From contig JABGZU010000073.1 of the NCBI GenBank assembly GCA_018674605.1, positions 1-11,694 on the forward strand: a stretch of DNA of 11,694 nucleotides, in the 5' to 3' direction. Shown here in pieces: positions 6,547 through 11,694 of the stretch. Numbering within the stretch: position 1 is the first letter of the stretch; every line of letters starts with the position of its first letter. This DNA comes from Candidatus Nitrosopumilus sp. Lineage in GTDB: Archaea; Thermoproteota; Nitrososphaeria; Nitrososphaerales; Nitrosopumilaceae. The translations under genes and the position numbers were made by a program. Under the pieces are notes generated by a model. That model saw nothing but the letters and a program-made list of their open reading frames with translations, searched no databases and was not told the DNA's origin.

Positions 6547-6897
6547 CTAAACTTCGTTTTGAATTGTTGGTCTTGCTTGAGACCAAATTTGTATTTCATT
6601 TTTTGGATATTCTAAAATTCCTGAATTTCGTAGTTTTTTAAATATAGAAATTGCTTCTTCTTTTTCTACTGCTTTTGATTGGGCTTTTGTAAATCCATCT
6701 TTATCTACAATTACTGCTACATGTCCATCTTCTGAACTAATTACAGCTGTAAAATCTTCTTCTCCAACTGGATAGAATTTACCTTCAATTTTTTTTGTTG
6801 TTAAAGTTAACATTCCAAATCCAGCTACTTCAAACATTTTCATTTGTGATTTACTTGCTCTTTGTTTTCCCTGTTGAACTGCTTGAAAATATTGCAC
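6547..6897 (-). CDS. Uncharacterised soluble protein, 116 aa (GTG start)
   Basis: The family is not recognised. The protein has a basic, Gln-rich N-terminus (QAVQQGKQRASKSQMKMF), a central beta-rich part (VAGFGMLTLTTKKIEGKFYPVG, then FTAVISSEDGHVAVIVDKDGF at about 49-69), a charged helix (QSKAVEKEEAISIFKKLRNSG at about 73-93) and a C-terminal segment EYPKNEIQIWSQARP. There is no membrane segment and no cysteine, so it is cytoplasmic. The start is GTG at 6897, supported by a GGGAGAA Shine-Dalgarno-like run five or so bases upstream; an ATT precedes it and a stop lies further up in frame. The internal Mets at 19 and 21 are less likely starts. It is divergent from the LEA2-like gene with a 61-bp shared promoter region, and its stop abuts that of pyrH. 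Confidence 0.65.
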   Translation of the reverse strand: MQYFQAVQQGKQRASKSQMKMFEVAGFGMLTLTTKKIEGKFYPVGEEDFTAVISSEDGHVAVIVDKDGFTKAQSKAVEKEEAISIFKKLRNSGILEYPKNEIQIWSQARPTIQNEV

Positions 6898-6913
6898 AAT
6901 TTCTCCCTTCTGG

Positions 6914-6940
6914 AATGGTATAATAACTATCTAATATTTG
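6914..6940. promoter_or_regulatory. Back-to-back TATA-like elements for the divergent 116-aa and LEA2-like genes
   Basis: On the minus strand, TTATTATACC (around 6917-6926) lies about 25 nt before GTG 6897. On the plus strand, CTAATATTTG (6931-6940) lies about 24 nt before ATG 6959. The two boxes are nearly adjacent within the 61-bp gap, so transcription from one side could influence the other. Assigned by position and composition. Confidence 0.4.
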
Positions 6941-6958
6941 ATATAATTGAGATCAAGT

Positions 6959-7534
6959 ATGAATCCTAAAGTTTTTGTTTTTATTGCAGTTTTAGCACTT
7001 GCTGGAATATTGGGTAGTATTCTTGTAATTGGTCCTACGATGACAGCTCCAGGTCAAGGAAATAATGATGCTGCTCAAAATGCTCCCACTATCGAATTAG
7101 TTACAGTTGAATTAGCAGATATTTCTGTTTTAAAAATATCCGAACGTTCAGCAACAATTGAAATTGCATTTGAAATATTTAATCCAAATCCACGTGCGGT
7201 AATTATACAAACTATGGATTTCAATCTATTTGAAACTGGTTTTTCTAGTCATGAACAGCTTGCTGGTGGAACTATTGGAAGTAGGCCTGAAGGAATGGTA
7301 GAATTTGGTTCAAATTATTATACATTATTGGGTGAAAATTCAATTCTTCTAAAAAAGAAAATAACTATAGCAAATACTGCCACTTCTGGAGAACTATGGA
7401 GTGCATTAGAATCTGAATATGATAATGGCGAATCAGGTAGTGCAAGTTGGTGGGTTACTGGTACTGTGTACTTTAATCTAAGTTCAATGACAAGTGGACA
7501 AGAAAATACTGTTCCATTTGAATTTTTCAGATAA
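6959..7534 (+). CDS. LEA2/WHy-domain-like protein with N-terminal membrane anchor
   Basis: A protein of 191 residues from ATG 6959. A TTG four codons upstream is in frame, but the ATG sits directly before the hydrophobic segment and about 24-28 nt after a TATA-like box, so I prefer it. Residues 5-25 (VFVFIAVLALAGILGSILVIG) form a signal anchor. A Gly/Asn/Ala-rich linker follows (about 30-42), then a beta-rich domain with the LEA14/WHy-like pattern: VTVELADISVLKI (48-60), EIAFEIFNPNPRAV with the typical NPNP turn (75-78), and a C-terminal strand WWVTGTVYFNL (164-174). The domain should be extracytoplasmic. LEA2 domains are known from desiccation and stress proteins, but the role in archaea is not established. 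A T-rich tract at 7572-7580 after the stop could end transcription. Confidence 0.7.
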   Translation: MNPKVFVFIAVLALAGILGSILVIGPTMTAPGQGNNDAAQNAPTIELVTVELADISVLKISERSATIEIAFEIFNPNPRAVIIQTMDFNLFETGFSSHEQLAGGTIGSRPEGMVEFGSNYYTLLGENSILLKKKITIANTATSGELWSALESEYDNGESGSASWWVTGTVYFNLSSMTSGQENTVPFEFFR

Positions 7535-7600
7535 GCTACAATAGTATCATAAAAAATTAAAATTGTGATAGTTTGTTTTTAGAGAAAAATTATTGACATA

Positions 7601-7611
7601 TCTTATAAAAG
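7601..7611 (+). promoter_or_regulatory. Strong TATA box for the 36-aa membrane protein gene
   Basis: CTTATAAAA at 7602-7610 closely matches the archaeal TATA consensus and lies about 25-33 nt upstream of ATG 7635. This predicts a start of transcription a few bases before the ATG, hence an almost leaderless message. It is the best TATA match in the window. Confidence 0.6.
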
Positions 7612-7634
7612 CCCGTAAGATTGTTTTTTATCAA

Positions 7635-7745
7635 ATGGCAGAAGCAGGAATGGCCGCTTTCGGCGCAACAGCTGGAGTCGCAATCGCATTAGCAATAGTG
7701 TGTTTCGCTCTTCGTGGTAAAGGACATCCAGAACCACTAGATTAA
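7635..7745 (+). CDS. Tiny single-helix membrane protein, 36 aa, highly-expressed-type codons
   Basis: A complete 36-residue frame from ATG 7635 to TAA 7743-7745. The protein opens MAEAGMAAFG, has one Ala/Val/Ile helix at about residues 7-26 (with GVAIALAIVCFAL) and ends RGKGHPEPLD, giving a single-pass protein with a short charged tail. Unlike the surrounding genes, which favour A/T in third position, it uses GCC, TTC, GGC, GTC, ATC and CGT freely. The only other gene here with that bias is amt. A strong TATA box lies about 30 nt upstream and a perfect hairpin terminator begins 6 nt after the stop, so it is an isolated single-gene transcript. I cannot name the family. Small single-helix proteins like this are often accessory subunits of membrane complexes such as respiratory or monooxygenase enzymes; this is inference only. 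Confidence 0.75.
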   Translation: MAEAGMAAFGATAGVAIALAIVCFALRGKGHPEPLD

Positions 7746-7750
7746 TCCCT

Positions 7751-7780
7751 CAAAGGAATTTTCCTTTGTAATATTTTTCA
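7751..7780 (+). terminator. Hairpin plus T-rich terminator after the 36-aa gene
   Basis: CAAAGGAA and its exact complement TTCCTTTG (7751-7758 and 7761-7768) are separated by TT; the run is then T-rich (ATATTTTTCA). It starts 6 nt after the TAA and sits between convergent genes. In archaea the T-tract is the main signal and the stem may stabilise the 3' end; the symmetric element could serve both strands. Confidence 0.6.
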
Positions 7781-7789
7781 TTTATTTTA

Positions 7790-8452
7790 CTAATCTTTAT
7801 CGTCTTTGAGGAATTTTCCCATTCCTAACATTTCTCCTAAGTCAAGCTGTTTACTGTTTTTCTTTTTCATAAAGCATTTTTCATAATATTGACACTCAGA
7901 ACATTCTAGTGATGGTTCTAAAATTGGAGCTTTTTGCTCTTTAAGGAGATTGTTTAGTACTCTTACTCTTCTAATTACTTCTTCAAACATTTTTTTATTC
8001 CGTGTTAAGGAAAATGTTGTTTCTTTTCTATCTCCAGTAATGTAAACAACAATTCCTTCTGTTTTATCATATATCCACAAACACGCATTAAGATATAGGA
8101 CATCATTAGCCAGAGGATTTTCTAATTCACTTTGTGCTGATCTAAATAATATGATGATGTCATCTACTATCATATCCGTTTGTCCTTTCAGTTTAATATC
8201 TTCAATCTCAAATTCTTTTGGTTCACTACCGTACTCTAATTTTCTTAATAGTCCTGAAAGAAGTTCATTAAATCCTCTCCTTTCAATTTCTACAGGATCA
8301 ATTCTATCAAAATATGACCGTCTTAGACATTGAACTACTTCTTGCAAATGAATATTTTGGAAATTTTTTGAATCTATCTCTAATTCTAATTCTCTTCCTA
8401 TGGAACCTAATGCATTTTGAATTATTGTTCTAAAATCCCTATCTCCCATCAT
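7790..8452 (-). CDS. Cas4/Dna2-like PD-(D/E)XK nuclease-fold protein with four-Cys Fe-S motif
   Basis: A protein of 220 residues. The cysteine pattern is that of Cas4/AddB/Dna2-type iron-sulphur nucleases: C42 in HLQEVVQCLRRSYFDR near the N-terminus and C184-xx-C187-x5-C193 (CSECQYYEKC) near the C-terminus. Between them lies the nuclease-like core: GQTDMIV with D93, a strand IIILFRSAQ (100-107), and the helix LYLNACLWIY (119-128) where family members carry the QxxxY motif. The expected E-x-K after the catalytic Asp seems to read L-F-R (102-104), so catalysis may be weakened or lost. No CRISPR array or cas gene is present, so this is a stand-alone Cas4-like protein; a repair or processing role is inference. 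A GAGGT Shine-Dalgarno-like site precedes MM at 8452/8449. It is the last gene of the block with atpC. Confidence 0.75.
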   Translation of the reverse strand: MMGDRDFRTIIQNALGSIGRELELEIDSKNFQNIHLQEVVQCLRRSYFDRIDPVEIERRGFNELLSGLLRKLEYGSEPKEFEIEDIKLKGQTDMIVDDIIILFRSAQSELENPLANDVLYLNACLWIYDKTEGIVVYITGDRKETTFSLTRNKKMFEEVIRRVRVLNNLLKEQKAPILEPSLECSECQYYEKCFMKKKNSKQLDLGEMLGMGKFLKDDKD

Positions 8453-8485
8453 GATGAATTACCTCGTAGTTTAACCCCTTATAGT

Positions 8486-8722
8486 TTAGCTCATAATTTT
8501 AGTTAAAAATTTAGAAATTTTATTTGAAAATGCTAAGGTAACAAAATGAACGCCAAATCCAATTACTGCACCAATAATTAATTCTCCAGTAAAATAGTAA
8601 ATCCCTAAAAATAATCCTAAAGATGGTAACGTTAGAATCATGGCTAGAAATGAACTTACCCAAATTAATCTAATTAAAACTTCTAAAGAAACATTATTTT
8701 TTTTCTTTGAAAAATCAAACAT
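8486..8722 (-). CDS. Small two-helix membrane protein downstream of atpC, 78 aa
   Basis: A protein of 78 residues with a basic start (MFDFSKKKNN), helix 1 at about 15-41 (a long stretch including WVSSFLAMILTLPSLGLFLG and possibly two short helices), helix 2 at about 47-66 (ELIIGAVIGFGVHFVTLAF) and a basic amphipathic tail (SNKISKFLTKIMS). The positive ends predict both termini in the cytoplasm. The family is not recognised. Its ATG lies 10 nt after the stop of the ATP synthase subunit C gene on the same strand with a GGA-containing weak Shine-Dalgarno, so it is co-transcribed. A link to ATP synthase assembly or regulation (a membrane accessory protein like bacterial AtpI) is tempting but rests only on position and topology. 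The Cas4-like gene follows after 33 nt. Confidence 0.65.
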   Translation of the reverse strand: MFDFSKKKNNVSLEVLIRLIWVSSFLAMILTLPSLGLFLGIYYFTGELIIGAVIGFGVHFVTLAFSNKISKFLTKIMS

Positions 8723-8732
8723 TATAGAATTC

Positions 8733-9770
8733 CTATTCTTCTTCTAGGATTAATTTTGACATTGTAGTTTTTGTTGGTATTTTTTGTTCAATTGCAAAAG
8801 CAATAGCTGCTAGATTTCTAACTTCAAATGATGTTAATTTTGTAATTCCAACAATGGTTGCAAAACTGAACATTTTTGTAAATGATGTAAGACAAGTGCG
8901 ATAAATAAACATCTCAAATGCTCTTTCAAATTCAGCAATAGCATCTAATTCATTTTCAACTTGTGGAACCAAATTTTTGTATTTTGTACTAGATAGTTCA
9001 TTAAATGCATCTCTGATTGTTGCAGCAGACATCATTCTTCCAAGTAACTCTTTTGCAGGTGGATTTGTTGAAATGATTAAATCTTGAATTTGGTCTTCTT
9101 GTAATCCCCAGAATTTTCCTCTAATTACACTTAAAATATTGTAAAAGTCAATGTCCATTGCAACTATTTTTACTGCATTTTTATCTGCATAATTTTTCAT
9201 TGCACCTGCTAAATGTTGGAATAATATTTTATCAAAATATGTATCAAATATCTGAATGTTCTTTTTCTCATTGTATAGCGCTGAAGCCTTGGCAATTTCA
9301 TCTGCAAATTTAACTGAATTTAAGCTTGCAACAGCTTCTTCAAAATCTTTTGCAACTAATGCTTTGATAACAACATCTCTTTGTTTAATTAATTCTTCAG
9401 CATGAAGATTTATGTGAACTTCTAGTTCTTCTTGAGATTTGTTTAATATTTTTCCTTTTAATATTAATTTTAAATTTGAAACAATAAATTTCATATAATA
9501 TGCATCTAAAACTCCTGAATTACCTGATGTTTTTGCAATAGAATAATGAATATCTGCTAGTTTACTTCTCAAGGCAGACTCTATATTTTGAGAAGTATAT
9601 GGTTTTTGAACATCTGCTACAGCCTCTGCATACACTGTATTTTTGATTCTAGTCATCAATTCTTCTAAATCTCTTGCTTCAGCGAGAGTTTGAAAATCTG
9701 GTTTTGTAAGTAATTTTCCTCTTTTACTGTATGCCTTTACAGAAGCATAGACATTCTTATCTTCACCCAT
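8733..9770 (-). CDS. atpC: A-type (V/A) ATP synthase subunit C
   Basis: Protein of 345 residues from ATG 9770; the size fits archaeal AtpC (about 340-380). TTG 9785 is in frame 15 nt upstream, but MGEDKNVYASVKAYSKRG is the natural start for this family. The sequence is almost all helical, with family features: an N-terminal YASVKAYSKRGKLL, a repeated three-fold helical domain (each with conserved Tyr/Asp such as DTYFDKIL and DIDFYNIL) and the C-terminal EVRNLAAIAFAIEQKIPT segment characteristic of AtpC/Vma6. Subunit C is the socket that joins the central stalk (subunits D/F) to the membrane rotor ring. No other ATP synthase gene lies in the window, so it is separated from its partners. A TATA-like ATTAAAAT on the minus strand (around 9795-9803) lies about 30 nt upstream of the ATG, so it may have its own promoter as well as read-through from the winged-helix gene. 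Confidence 0.88.
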   Translation of the reverse strand: MGEDKNVYASVKAYSKRGKLLTKPDFQTLAEARDLEELMTRIKNTVYAEAVADVQKPYTSQNIESALRSKLADIHYSIAKTSGNSGVLDAYYMKFIVSNLKLILKGKILNKSQEELEVHINLHAEELIKQRDVVIKALVAKDFEEAVASLNSVKFADEIAKASALYNEKKNIQIFDTYFDKILFQHLAGAMKNYADKNAVKIVAMDIDFYNILSVIRGKFWGLQEDQIQDLIISTNPPAKELLGRMMSAATIRDAFNELSSTKYKNLVPQVENELDAIAEFERAFEMFIYRTCLTSFTKMFSFATIVGITKLTSFEVRNLAAIAFAIEQKIPTKTTMSKLILEEE

Positions 9771-9821
9771 TTTGATCAATCTCAATGATTAACTGATTTT
9801 AATGTTTGGCGATCTAAATTT

Positions 9822-10490
9822 CTAAGTAATTTTCTCTAAAAATCCTACTACGTCCTTTTTTTCTTGACTTGACAGTTTTACAAATGCTGAAAGAATCTCT
9901 TTTTGAATAATTAAATTTTCATCTGAAATATTTTTTAATTTTGAGAGATCAAAAGGAAGTAATTCATTAATTTTATCTTCACAAAATGCTTTTACATATT
10001 TTTGTAAAATTGAATATGTGAAAACTGGACTTGTAGTCATAAATTTAGTTAAAACTTTTTCAAATTCTTTTTCTATTGAATCAGATCTTGAAAAAAATTC
10101 TTTTAATTGAGGCCCCATTGTCTCAATTCCATTGATCGCTAATCCTACCAAGATTCCTTTTTTTGTTAAATGATAGTATGGAATTCCTTTTTCTTGAAGT
10201 GCTTTTGGACCTCTCTTTAATGGTAATCTTCCATCTTCTTCTGCTATCTCCATAGGTAGCAAGATCTCATCTAGATCTCTAAATATTCCTGAATAGATGT
10301 TCTTCCAGGAAATTTCTTGCTTTTTTGCTATTTTTTGAGAAATTCCAGTTCTTGTTCGTTCAGCTGGATTTGCACTATTCCCAAGAATGGAGATGATCGC
10401 TCTTTGTCTCTTTGCTTCTCCAGTTAAATCATTAGATCTAGTTTTGAATGTATCAAAAATTGCTAATTTTGGCTTTGATTCAGACTTCAT
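9822..10490 (-). CDS. Putative winged-helix DNA-binding protein, 222 aa
   Basis: The family is not recognised with certainty. Residues about 27-125 look like a winged helix-turn-helix: helix KRQRAIISILGNS, helix RTGISQKIAKKQ, helix ISWKNIYSGIFRDLDEILLP, then a wing PLKRGP..KGIPYYHLTKKGILVGLAI, where the YYHLT-KKG turn is typical of the wing strand. The C-terminal half (about 130-222) is alpha-helical and charged with no membrane segment, possibly a sensor or dimer domain. The N-terminus is basic (KSESKPKLAIFDTFKTRS). ATG 10490 is the first start, with a GTGAG run shortly upstream. It is divergent from amt with a 130-bp shared region containing an inverted repeat, and 51 nt upstream of atpC on the same strand. 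A role in regulating amt and/or its own operon is inference. Confidence 0.6.
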   Translation of the reverse strand: MKSESKPKLAIFDTFKTRSNDLTGEAKRQRAIISILGNSANPAERTRTGISQKIAKKQEISWKNIYSGIFRDLDEILLPMEIAEEDGRLPLKRGPKALQEKGIPYYHLTKKGILVGLAINGIETMGPQLKEFFSRSDSIEKEFEKVLTKFMTTSPVFTYSILQKYVKAFCEDKINELLPFDLSKLKNISDENLIIQKEILSAFVKLSSQEKKDVVGFLEKIT

Positions 10491-10503
10491 TTGTTCTCAC
10501 TTT

Positions 10504-10529
10504 TAACATAATATTCATATTTTATGTTA
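10504..10529. promoter_or_regulatory. Inverted repeat in the winged-helix/amt divergent promoter region
   Basis: TAACATAA and its exact complement TTATGTTA flank a 10-bp AT-rich spacer that itself contains AATAT-TC-ATATT. The centre at about 10516 is 26 nt upstream of the winged-helix ATG at 10490, so it coincides with the expected TATA position of that gene and lies about 100 nt from amt. A dimeric regulator bound here would block the minus-strand promoter. AT-richness weakens the case. Confidence 0.4.
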
Positions 10530-10588
10530 CTATCACAATATAGTAGAATATAATAATTTACTTTTTGAAAGATTTTAACATCTTCAAC

Positions 10589-10601
10589 CCTTTAATAATA
10601 T
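10589..10601 (+). promoter_or_regulatory. TATA-like promoter of the ammonium transporter gene
   Basis: TTTAATAATA (10591-10600) lies 21-30 nt before ATG 10621, the expected archaeal distance, and predicts a leaderless start. There is no Shine-Dalgarno-like run before the ATG (TTAAAATTTA), consistent with this. Confidence 0.5.
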
Positions 10602-10620
10602 TCAATTTGGTTAAAATTTA

Positions 10621-11694
10621 ATGAATTCTAGAAACTACAAGTATGCTCTATTACTTGTAGCCGCAGTATCTATCACAGCAACTGGTGCAATGTCACAAGC
10701 ATTTGCACAAAGTGTTGATGACGGTATGGACGGATACGTCGCAGGAACCAGTGGAATTTACACTGGTAATCCTAACGAATGTTGGTATGATGATGGCGAA
10801 GGCGGCATGCTACCTTGTCTTATAGACACAGGTGATACAGCATGGATGCTTACAGCAACATCATTAGTACTCTTCATGTCACCCGGAGTCGGTTTCTTTT
10901 ATGGCGGATTAGCCAGATCAAAGAACATCGTCAACGTACTTGGTATGACCCTAATTGTAATGGGTTTAATGTCAGTACAATGGGTCCTATGGGGATATTC
11001 ACTAGCATTTGGCGGAATTGATTCTGAAGCAAATATGTTCATGGGTAATCTAGACTATGTTGGTTTCAACATGGTATCAGCTTGGGCACCTCTCGGTGAA
11101 GTAGGTCCATGTGCAGATACTTGGTCTAATGCTTATCAAATGAATGAAATGAAGGACGGAGACTATTGTAGTCAAGGTTGGCCAGGTACAGTACCTCACC
11201 AACTATTTGCAATGTTCCAAGCAACCTTCGCAATCATTACACCAGTTCTAATTATTGGTGGTTTGATTGACAGAATCAAATTCAGCGCATTGATGATATT
11301 CGTACTCTTATGGGGAACCTTCGTTTATGACCCAATTGCACATTGGGTTTGGGGAGGCGGTTACATAGGAGGAGGTGCAATAGACCTCGATCCAGAACTA
11401 TCGCCATCATATGCATTAGACTTTGCAGGTGGTACTGTAGTACACATTTCTTCAGGATTTGCGGCATTGGCCGGAGCCATGGTCCTAGGCAGACGTCTTG
11501 GATATGGTAAAGTCCCAATGGAACCACACAATATTCCAATGGTAGTCCTCGGAGCAGGAATACTCTGGTTTGGATGGTTTGGTTTCAACGCAGGTAGTGA
11601 AGTAATGGTAGACGGCATTACCGTCAGCGCATGGACTGTTACAAATACAGCAACTGGTATGGCTGCAGTCACTTGGGTGCTCATGTCTTGGGCA
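10621..11694 (+). CDS. amt: Ammonium transporter, Amt/Mep/Rh family (3' partial)
   Basis: The first 358 residues are visible; the frame runs off the end of the window. Residues 1-30 form a signal peptide (basic SRNYK, hydrophobic core, AFA-Q cleavage-like site), then an extracytoplasmic segment of about 45 residues with C54 and C66. Family motifs follow: MSPGVGFFYGGLARSKN (86-102), FQATFAIITP with the outer-gate Phe F199, DFAGGTVVHISSGFAAL with D267 and pore His H275 (equal to AmtB D160 and H168), and GWFGFNAGS with second-gate Phe F320. The second pore His lies past the window. An extra loop at 160-185 has C164 and C183. It imports ammonium, which in an ammonia oxidiser serves nitrogen assimilation and perhaps substrate supply or sensing. 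C-ending codons are frequent, unlike most neighbours, pointing to very high expression. A TATA-like box gives a leaderless start. Confidence 0.95.
   Translation, partial: MNSRNYKYALLLVAAVSITATGAMSQAFAQSVDDGMDGYVAGTSGIYTGNPNECWYDDGEGGMLPCLIDTGDTAWMLTATSLVLFMSPGVGFFYGGLARSKNIVNVLGMTLIVMGLMSVQWVLWGYSLAFGGIDSEANMFMGNLDYVGFNMVSAWAPLGEVGPCADTWSNAYQMNEMKDGDYCSQGWPGTVPHQLFAMFQATFAIITPVLIIGGLIDRIKFSALMIFVLLWGTFVYDPIAHWVWGGGYIGGGAIDLDPELSPSYALDFAGGTVVHISSGFAALAGAMVLGRRLGYGKVPMEPHNIPMVVLGAGILWFGWFGFNAGSEVMVDGITVSAWTVTNTATGMAAVTWVLMSWA

Noticed and set aside
6947..6958. TTG start adding four residues to the LEA2-like protein
   Set aside because: ATG 6959 directly precedes the anchor helix and fits the TATA spacing better.
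8151..8333. 60-residue plus-strand frame inside the Cas4-like gene
   Set aside because: Ser/Leu-rich antisense frame of a well-supported gene with no start signals.
7790..8452. CRISPR-Cas locus suggested by the Cas4-like protein
   Set aside because: No repeat-spacer array and no other cas gene on either strand in the window.
9771..9785. TTG start adding five residues to AtpC
   Set aside because: The ATG at 9770 gives the family-typical N-terminus; the extra residues have no support.
11282..11684. Two open frames on the minus strand inside the amt gene
   Set aside because: They lie wholly within a strongly conserved transporter frame, have low-complexity Pro/Thr/Ala or Leu/Arg composition and no promoter; they are by-products of the GC-richer codon use there.

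Overview
The window looks like an ammonia-oxidising thaumarchaeon (Nitrososphaerota), close to the marine Nitrosopumilus type. The reasons are the AT-rich genome, archaeal TATA-like boxes about 26-30 nt before start codons (so leaderless or nearly leaderless mRNAs), an A-type ATP synthase subunit C, an archaeal-type UMP kinase, an N-terminally anchored LEA2-like protein, and a strongly codon-biased ammonium transporter. The organism call is inference from gene content and style, not from a marker RNA. No rRNA, tRNA, CRISPR array, insertion sequence or att site was seen.

Layout. 1-876 (+) is the 3' end of a surface protein with a C-terminal membrane anchor. 913-1217 (+) holds two tiny overlapping membrane-protein genes. 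1327-3259 (+) is a two-gene unit: a small glycine-rich putative membrane protein and an ABC1/UbiB-family atypical kinase. 3261-3872 (-) pairs an Hsp20-type small heat shock protein with a previously unmarked 58-residue zinc-ribbon membrane protein. 4029-6546 (+) is a tightly overlapped nucleotide operon: thymidylate-kinase-like protein, HD phosphohydrolase of the SAMHD1/dGTPase type, and UMP kinase. 6547-6897 (-) and 6959-7534 (+) are a divergent pair: an unknown 116-residue protein and a LEA2-like secreted or anchored protein. 7635-7745 (+) is a 36-residue single-helix membrane protein with its own strong TATA box and highly-expressed-style codons. 7790-10490 (-) is a four-gene block: winged-helix protein, atpC, a small two-helix membrane protein, and a Cas4-like Fe-S nuclease-fold protein. 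10621-11694 (+) is the 5' part of an Amt ammonium transporter, cut by the window end.

How the genes fit together. The kinase-HD-kinase operon joins enzymes that make UDP and dTDP to one expected to hydrolyse dNTPs, so it looks like a pyrimidine/dNTP pool-control unit. The Amt gene is divergent from a putative winged-helix regulator that heads an operon containing an ATP synthase subunit, and an inverted repeat sits in the shared promoter region. The tiny gene at 7635 and the Amt gene share the same shift to C-ending codons, unlike every other gene here, which suggests both are very highly expressed. No stretch over 300 bases lacks a gene; the longest spacers (about 100-160 bp) carry promoters and inverted repeats.
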